Positions 51,319 through 55,931 of a stretch of 55,931 nt of DNA are shown piece by piece. The stretch spans positions 1-55,931 of the forward strand of contig NZ_WUFT01000028.1 in the NCBI RefSeq assembly GCF_010668805.1, read 5' to 3'. The notes under the pieces were generated by a model. That model ran no database searches. It worked only from the letters and a program-made list of their open reading frames with translations, and had not been told where the DNA came from. The stretch's first letter is position 1; every line of letters begins with the position of its first letter. Made by a program: the position numbers and the translations under genes. The DNA is from Rhizobium phaseoli. GTDB lineage: Bacteria; Pseudomonadota; Alphaproteobacteria; Rhizobiales; Rhizobiaceae.

Positions 51319-51885
51319 ATGAACACTGTAGATCAGCGCAGCGCTCGCGCCGAGCGGGACGTTATCGGTCGCGACAAGATTGTTACGATCCAGTCTCCGA
51401 AAACTATGGTCGAGAAGCTGCTTCATCGGCTGAAGGAGCAATACGAGTCGAGCGACGAAACAAAAATCACGATCGATGAGCTCGCTCGTTACCATGTCCG
51501 TCGGTCTCACGATGGGATCGAAGGGCTTGAGAACAAGCTGGTTGCGGCCAACATGTCTCATTATTACGACGAGGCGATCGAGAAGAAGGAGATGTTCGCG
51601 AAGTTGCTGGAACGATGGTCGCTGTATTCGTCGGCTCAGTCGATCTTTGTTCATATCCTCGCCAAAACGGAGGCCGAATTCTCGCACGTAATCTATCCGC
51701 AGATTCCAAAGCTGTCGGAATACGAGATGAACGTGATGATCATGGACCGAATAGTCAATCCAATCGTCGAGGAGTGCAACAGCGAGTTGATGATTATCAG
51801 CCACAACATTGTGCTTGGAATGGTTTATTGGTTGGCTGAGCAATGCTTCATTCGGTGGCATCATAGCCCGAGGGTCGTGGCATGA
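51319..51885 (+). CDS. ABC-three-component system protein with N-terminal GRDK motif
   Basis: 188 residues. It opens with NTVDQ and DVIGRDKIVTIQ, then becomes a helical protein (MVEKLLHRLKEQYESSDETK, EGLENKLVAANMSHYYDEAI, FAKLLERWSLYSSAQSIFVH). There is no enzyme motif. Its start is six bases after the membrane gene's stop with no clear ribosome site, suggesting coupled translation. It overlaps the next gene by ATGA. It fits the third (non-ATPase, non-middle) component of ABC-three-component loci. Confidence 0.65.
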   Translation: MNTVDQRSARAERDVIGRDKIVTIQSPKTMVEKLLHRLKEQYESSDETKITIDELARYHVRRSHDGIEGLENKLVAANMSHYYDEAIEKKEMFAKLLERWSLYSSAQSIFVHILAKTEAEFSHVIYPQIPKLSEYEMNVMIMDRIVNPIVEECNSELMIISHNIVLGMVYWLAEQCFIRWHHSPRVVA

Positions 51886-52403
51886 CGCAGCTCTCTTACA
51901 ACGAGGCATTTGACCCATACCATGCGATCTTCCGGTATTTCAGACTCTACTTCGGCTGCGGTCTTCGGGAACCGGTTCCGTTTGACAAGTTCAGGATACT
52001 GGATTTCTATCTGCTCTATCCGTTCAGGTTGCAAAATCTACAATTTTTCTCAGATGACACGACCTGGCGATCCGTCAGTAAAGGTTATGCAAGACTCAGG
52101 CCCTACGGCGAACTGCCCGATGACCACTCCCTGTTCGATCGTATGGCGCCGTTTCAAAAGACCGCTGCTGAAAGCATGGCAAGGGCAGGCGTCATTCATA
52201 ATGAGGCTTGGGAGAAAAACCAGGTCTCTTTCGCCGGCGAGAAACTTGGGACCGAAATCGAAAGCCGGTGTGCTGAGCTGAATGCTTCGATGGCTGATTT
52301 CATTTCGATCCTGTGTCAGATCAACCGCCGATATGATCTTTATGGCAGAGACGGCTTGAAAGCCCGTAGCAAACTTTTGGAATACAGATATGATCCGATT
52401 TGA
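51882..52403 (+). CDS. Middle component-like protein of an ABC-three-component system
   Basis: 173 residues. It starts TQLSYNEAFDPYHAIFRYFR and continues FRILDFYLLYPFRLQNLQFF, a helical protein with the DxxLLYPFR-type block I associate with middle components, which are winged-helix-like adaptors next to the ABC ATPase. It overlaps the GRDK-motif gene by four bases and the ATPase gene by 14. I cannot say which numbered middle-component subfamily it belongs to. Confidence 0.65.
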   Translation: MTQLSYNEAFDPYHAIFRYFRLYFGCGLREPVPFDKFRILDFYLLYPFRLQNLQFFSDDTTWRSVSKGYARLRPYGELPDDHSLFDRMAPFQKTAAESMARAGVIHNEAWEKNQVSFAGEKLGTEIESRCAELNASMADFISILCQINRRYDLYGRDGLKARSKLLEYRYDPI

Positions 52404-54312
52404 ACCATGCCTGATTGTTCGGCGCTTGGTTGTTAAGCGCGGGGTGCATATTGCTTATGATGAGCGGTACCACTCGGGGGTCAATATCGTTCGGGGCGAC
52501 AATTCATCTGGCAAGTCTACCATTCTCAATTTCATATTCTTCGGGCTGGGCGGAGATCTAAGCAAACTCGACTGGAGCGAGCATGCTCTGCTGTGCGATC
52601 ACGTTTGGACCGAGGTCGAGTTGAACGGCAATCCGGCTGTCCTGCGCCGGAAAATTGATACCTCGGCACAGTCGGACATGGAAATATTCGGCGGGCGCTA
52701 CGAAGCCGCTGAGACCGCGCCGATCGAATCGTGGCTGCGGTACCCCTATGCGCGCTCCCAAAACAAGGAGAGCTTTTCTCAAGCGATCTTTCGATTGCTC
52801 GGGATGCCTGATGTTGCCGTCGAAGGGACGTCCAGTATCACGATGCATCAAGTTCTTCGGTTGCTTTATGCCGACCAACTCTCGCCCACCGACAGTCTAT
52901 TTCGCTTTGAAGGTTACGACCCGGAGAACTTGCGCGAGGCTGTGGGAAATCTTCTGTGCGGGGCTTTCGACACTGCAATTTATGAATCCCAGCAGAAGCT
53001 CAGAGCGAAAGAGAAGGAGTTTCAGGAAGTGTCCGCTGAGCTGCGGAGTATCTTCCGTGTCGTCGGTGGAGAGGAAAGTCTCGGACTGCAGTGGATCACG
53101 CAGAAACGTACCGGTCTCATTGCGGACAAGGATCGGCTATTGCATCTGATCGCGCAGAAAGAGGAAGAGTTTTTTTCCTCCTCAACGCTACAGAGGTTGA
53201 GCCTCACGCAGCAAAAGGAACTCTACAGCACCGTTCAGAGGCTGCAGCAGGAGCTTGTTGAAGCTCAAGAGGTCCGGGGTGGCCTTGAATTTGAGATTTC
53301 CGATTCCCAGTCGTTTATTGAGAGCCTCAAACGGAAATCCGAAGCGCTCAGAGATGCTCGACTTGCGGCCACGGTCGTTACTGACGTCCGTTTCGCAACC
53401 TGCCCAGCCTGTTACGGCGAGGTGCTTGAGGCGGATGAGCATTCGTTTGCATGCCACCTTTGTAAGACGCCGATTGACCTAGAACGAGCGAGAGAACAGG
53501 TTACCGGGATCATCAACAACCTCTCTATCCAGATCAAGCAATCCGAGCGGCTTCAAGTAATTCGCGGTCAACGCCTCAAGGCGCAGGTCGCAAAGGTCGA
53601 GGAAATCAAATTTCGCTGGTCTGCAAAGTCTCGAGAGTTATCGGCGGTAGCGTCGCGACCAACATCGAAGGTTCGAGAAGAAATTAGGGATCTCCATCGA
53701 CAAGTTGGGTACCTTGATCGGTCTATCGAGGATGTCGATTCGCAGTTCAAGCTCGCAAACAAGATCGGGGACCTTTCGGAAAGGAGGGCGAACCTCGACG
53801 TGGAAATCAAGGATTTGGAAAGCCGGATCGGTGCACTTAAAAGAGGTCAGACCGACAGGATACGAGTGGCTCGCAGCGAAATAGAGCGCGAGACGATCAA
53901 AATGCTGAAGGGCGATCTCAAGCGCCAGGATTCGTTCGTGGATCCACAGCGAGTAGAGTTTTCCTTTGGAAAGAATACGATCACAGTCGACGATCACACA
54001 TACTTTTCAGCCAGCTCGCGGGTGGTTTTGAAGACTGCGTTCCTAGTCGGTTTCCTAGCCGCAGCCCTACGCGACAAGGACTTTCGGCATCCTCGTTTTC
54101 TCATGATCGATATCACAGAAGACAAGGGCATGGAGCAGGCGAGAAGCCATAATTTTCAGAAGCAGGTCATTGAGATATCAAACTCCACAGACGTGGAACA
54201 CCAGGTAATCTTGGCGACCGCGATGCCGTGGAACGAAATTCCTGAGCGTCTCTTCGTTGGGAAATTCTCCACCCTCGAAAGGGGTACCTTGAATTTTGCT
54301 CGGGTTGAGTAG
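52390..54312 (+). CDS. SMC/Rad50-like ABC ATPase with zinc hook
   Basis: 640 residues. Walker A is GDNSSGKST at 36-44. Coiled-coil arms run from about 195 to 335 and 365 to 510. Between them CPAC (338, 341) and CHLC (355, 358) make a zinc-binding apex like a Rad50 hook. The C-terminal head has the signature region YFSASSRVVLKTAFLVGFLA and Walker B RFLMIDITEDKG. This matches ATPases of ABC-three-component systems, which are thought to sense invading nucleic acid and to release an effector. It is the largest gene of a tightly overlapped operon. Confidence 0.83.
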   Translation: MIRFEPCLIVRRLVVKRGVHIAYDERYHSGVNIVRGDNSSGKSTILNFIFFGLGGDLSKLDWSEHALLCDHVWTEVELNGNPAVLRRKIDTSAQSDMEIFGGRYEAAETAPIESWLRYPYARSQNKESFSQAIFRLLGMPDVAVEGTSSITMHQVLRLLYADQLSPTDSLFRFEGYDPENLREAVGNLLCGAFDTAIYESQQKLRAKEKEFQEVSAELRSIFRVVGGEESLGLQWITQKRTGLIADKDRLLHLIAQKEEEFFSSSTLQRLSLTQQKELYSTVQRLQQELVEAQEVRGGLEFEISDSQSFIESLKRKSEALRDARLAATVVTDVRFATCPACYGEVLEADEHSFACHLCKTPIDLERAREQVTGIINNLSIQIKQSERLQVIRGQRLKAQVAKVEEIKFRWSAKSRELSAVASRPTSKVREEIRDLHRQVGYLDRSIEDVDSQFKLANKIGDLSERRANLDVEIKDLESRIGALKRGQTDRIRVARSEIERETIKMLKGDLKRQDSFVDPQRVEFSFGKNTITVDDHTYFSASSRVVLKTAFLVGFLAAALRDKDFRHPRFLMIDITEDKGMEQARSHNFQKQVIEISNSTDVEHQVILATAMPWNEIPERLFVGKFSTLERGTLNFARVE

Positions 54313-54320
54313 GACGTGCG

Positions 54321-54692
54321 ATGGGCAGACGGCAGTTGGTCGAAATCGGCGATAAGACGTTCAATAGTCAAGCTGAGGCGCGTGAACACTTTCGTGCAAT
54401 ACTTTATAAATATGCACTAAATCAATCGGTTGATAAGGCGGACGAGTGCTTTCTCATCCTTGCACTCCAGCGGCATCCGGAATCTGCAACAAAGATCGGA
54501 CCCAGAGTCAAACGCTTCGAAGTCCGCTCGGCGGACTATGGTACGCGCTGTTTCTGGGTTGTCCGCGTAGACGACACGTCGAACGGTTCTCATTCAAGGA
54601 GTGCTATCGACCTCTTCGACAATCTGCAGTTACCGAACCGCAAAGTTCACGCTAACGAAAATAACATTCCAGGCAATAGCGCGAATCCGTAA
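54321..54692 (+). CDS. DUF3223/DCL-family protein
   Basis: 123 residues, eight bases after the ATPase gene. It reads FNSQAEAREHFRAILYKYAL, ECFLILALQRHPESATKIGP and GTRCFWVVRVDD, the conserved blocks of the DCL domain (DUF3223), named from a plant protein needed for chloroplast rRNA maturation. In bacteria the role is unclear; nucleic acid binding is likely. Close spacing puts it in the same transcript as the ABC genes. Confidence 0.75.
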   Translation: MGRRQLVEIGDKTFNSQAEAREHFRAILYKYALNQSVDKADECFLILALQRHPESATKIGPRVKRFEVRSADYGTRCFWVVRVDDTSNGSHSRSAIDLFDNLQLPNRKVHANENNIPGNSANP

Positions 54693-54871
54693 ACAACAGC
54701 GTTTTAATGTAAGTCATTTTGAATTTCTCGGGAAAGCAAGGGGAGAGTCTTTGGGAACCACGGAGCGGCCACGAGGAAAGACTTCGATTAGATGCGCGAC
54801 AGAGGACGACCGGCCGAGGTTTTGCATTGGCGTACGAGCGGAAGCGGACGTATGAGATCACGGAGGGAGCG

Positions 54872-55864
54872 ATGAGGGAAGCAAAGAGACGGGCCGCTGC
54901 CCCGAAGTGCCGCGGCTGTGGGACCACCCTGACGGCTCAAAACGACTCGGCCGCTCACGTTTTTCCTAATGCTCTTGGCGGTCGCCTAAAGCCAAAAGGT
55001 ATCATCTGCCGGAGCTGCAACACAGCTCTCGACCGCGCTGCCGACAACGCGCTGGTGAAAGCGTTCGGCGACTGGCCAACTCTGCTAAACCTACCGCGGG
55101 ACGAAGGAGAGCATCCGCCGAAGCTCGTTGAGACGCGCGATGGTCGGCGGGTGCGAATCGAGGCAGACGGTAAGATCACCTCGGCCCAGGTGACTTACGA
55201 CGTCGCGGAGATCGAGGACGGCCACCAGGTTATCATAGCCGCCGGCAATATGAAGACATTTCGGGAACTGCTGAAACGGACAAAGAAGCAGTTTTCGCAG
55301 CTCGACATCGACGCGGCAGAACAGGCAGCACAGGTCGTAGGAGTCGCCGATGACGACATGCTGAAGCTCGGCTTCGACTTTAGCCCGCAAGCGGTGTTCG
55401 GTGGCGTTATCACTGCAATCTGGCTCTACCTGATCCGCACCACCGGCCGTGCATTCATGGACTGGGATCGTTTGCTGAAATGTGTCGGCGAGATGCAGAA
55501 GCACGGCGGCACCTTCCGGTACCTCGTCGATGGGCTTCCGGGTCTTACAGGCCCTGACATCCCGCTCGGCCATAAGATTATCATCCGTACCGTTCCCCGC
55601 ACGGGTGAGATGATCGCCTTTGTCGAGGTCATGGGCATCCTGCGGGTCGGCGGTCTCTTCGCCAGCGCTGGGGGGCCTAGGAGCCTCATCGAGCATGTCT
55701 ACGCCTACGACCTGATCCAGCAGCGCGAGCGCGGCGCAGAGTTCTCGATTGATCCGGGCGAGTTTGAGCGGCAGGACTGGAAGTTAGCCGGGCTCGGACC
55801 GACTGTGAGCGTCCGGCGAGCGGATTTTGCTGATCGGGCAAATCGGGCGATGTTCTGGCATTAG
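54872..55864 (+). CDS. HNH endonuclease-like protein
   Basis: 330 residues from the ATG at 54872, chosen because CGGAGGGAG sits just upstream; an in-frame ORF extends further without support. The N-terminal zinc-finger HNH module has Cys13/Cys16, His29 in AAHVFPNALGG, and Cys46/Cys49 followed by Asn50 (ICRSCNTALD). The remaining 270 residues are not recognised. HNH proteins of this type are common nucleases in defence islands. It may be a separate cargo gene or part of the ABC locus. Confidence 0.75.
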   Translation: MREAKRRAAAPKCRGCGTTLTAQNDSAAHVFPNALGGRLKPKGIICRSCNTALDRAADNALVKAFGDWPTLLNLPRDEGEHPPKLVETRDGRRVRIEADGKITSAQVTYDVAEIEDGHQVIIAAGNMKTFRELLKRTKKQFSQLDIDAAEQAAQVVGVADDDMLKLGFDFSPQAVFGGVITAIWLYLIRTTGRAFMDWDRLLKCVGEMQKHGGTFRYLVDGLPGLTGPDIPLGHKIIIRTVPRTGEMIAFVEVMGILRVGGLFASAGGPRSLIEHVYAYDLIQQRERGAEFSIDPGEFERQDWKLAGLGPTVSVRRADFADRANRAMFWH

Positions 55865-55931
55865 AACCAGCATTAGTGCTGACATTAATACCAGATCGAA
55901 GAGGTTGCATGGCTCGCATGGAGATCATGTC

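Noticed and set aside
55909..55931. Possible start of another rightward gene at the right edge
   Set aside because: An ATG after GAGG is followed by only seven codons, too little to support a gene.
1..55931. CRISPR arrays, tRNA or rRNA genes, complete insertion sequences
   Set aside because: I saw no regularly spaced direct repeats, no cloverleaf-like tRNA sequence and no full transposase gene.

Overview
The window looks like chromosome or megaplasmid DNA of a Rhizobium of the R. leguminosarum / R. etli group. I infer this from the high-GC alphaproteobacterial coding style, the rhizobial glxABCD-glnT arrangement, the Tad-type gene content and a Rhizobium-style intergenic repeat. It holds no rRNA or tRNA genes and no CRISPR array that I can see. 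It divides into six blocks.

(1) Positions 1-11548 are a nearly complete N-methylglutamate (methylamine-use) locus. A leftward arm carries regulators glxA and an XRE-cupin gene, then the N-methylglutamate synthase-like genes glxB, glxC and glxD, a GlnT/GmaS-type ligase, and the start of purU. A divergent rightward arm carries four sarcosine oxidase-like subunits that fit N-methylglutamate dehydrogenase. Together they would turn methylamine into gamma-glutamylmethylamide, then N-methylglutamate, then glutamate plus a C1 unit on folate, which PurU releases as formate.

(2) Positions 11549-14078 hold a T4 Rnl1-like RNA ligase facing a frameshifted C-terminal remnant of rtcR, the regulator of bacterial RNA repair.

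(3) Positions 14079-29552 are a redox and aldehyde-detoxification island. Its contents are two LysR genes, an exported SnoaL-like protein, two SDRs (one with a Tat signal), a broken aldo/keto reductase, an Old Yellow Enzyme, an MFS remnant, a MobA-like Mo-cofactor cytidylyltransferase, a frameshifted cytochrome P460 with a membrane partner, and a PaoABCD-type molybdenum aldehyde oxidoreductase. Six promoters share one LysR-type box, T[TC]AG-N11-CTAA, usually extended by CATGCA, 12 bases and TWAT. This points to one regulon, several members of which are decaying.

(4) Positions 30072-42256 are an unusual Tad pilus/secretion locus. It has two CpaF ATPases (one fused to an N-terminal FHA-like region), CpaA, CpaB, TadB, TadC, TadE/TadG-like pseudopilins and an FHA protein, but no visible secretin or CpaE. 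(5) Positions 42382-47639 are an arsenic operon: arsR, thioredoxin-type arsC, arsN2-like, acr3, glutaredoxin-type arsC, arsH and an ArsK-like MFS, with a divergent Cys-tailed DUF6428-like gene. An adenylate cyclase-TPR gene and an SDR follow.

(6) Positions 51073-55864 hold the strongest candidate for a little-described system. A good sigma-70-like promoter drives a small membrane protein, a second protein sharing its N[ST]VDQ-x7-D[IV][IV]GRDK motif, a middle-component-like protein and an SMC-like ABC ATPase. DUF3223/DCL and HNH-endonuclease genes follow. This layout matches the ABC-three-component class of predicted conflict (anti-phage) systems, with a separate membrane protein as the likely effector.
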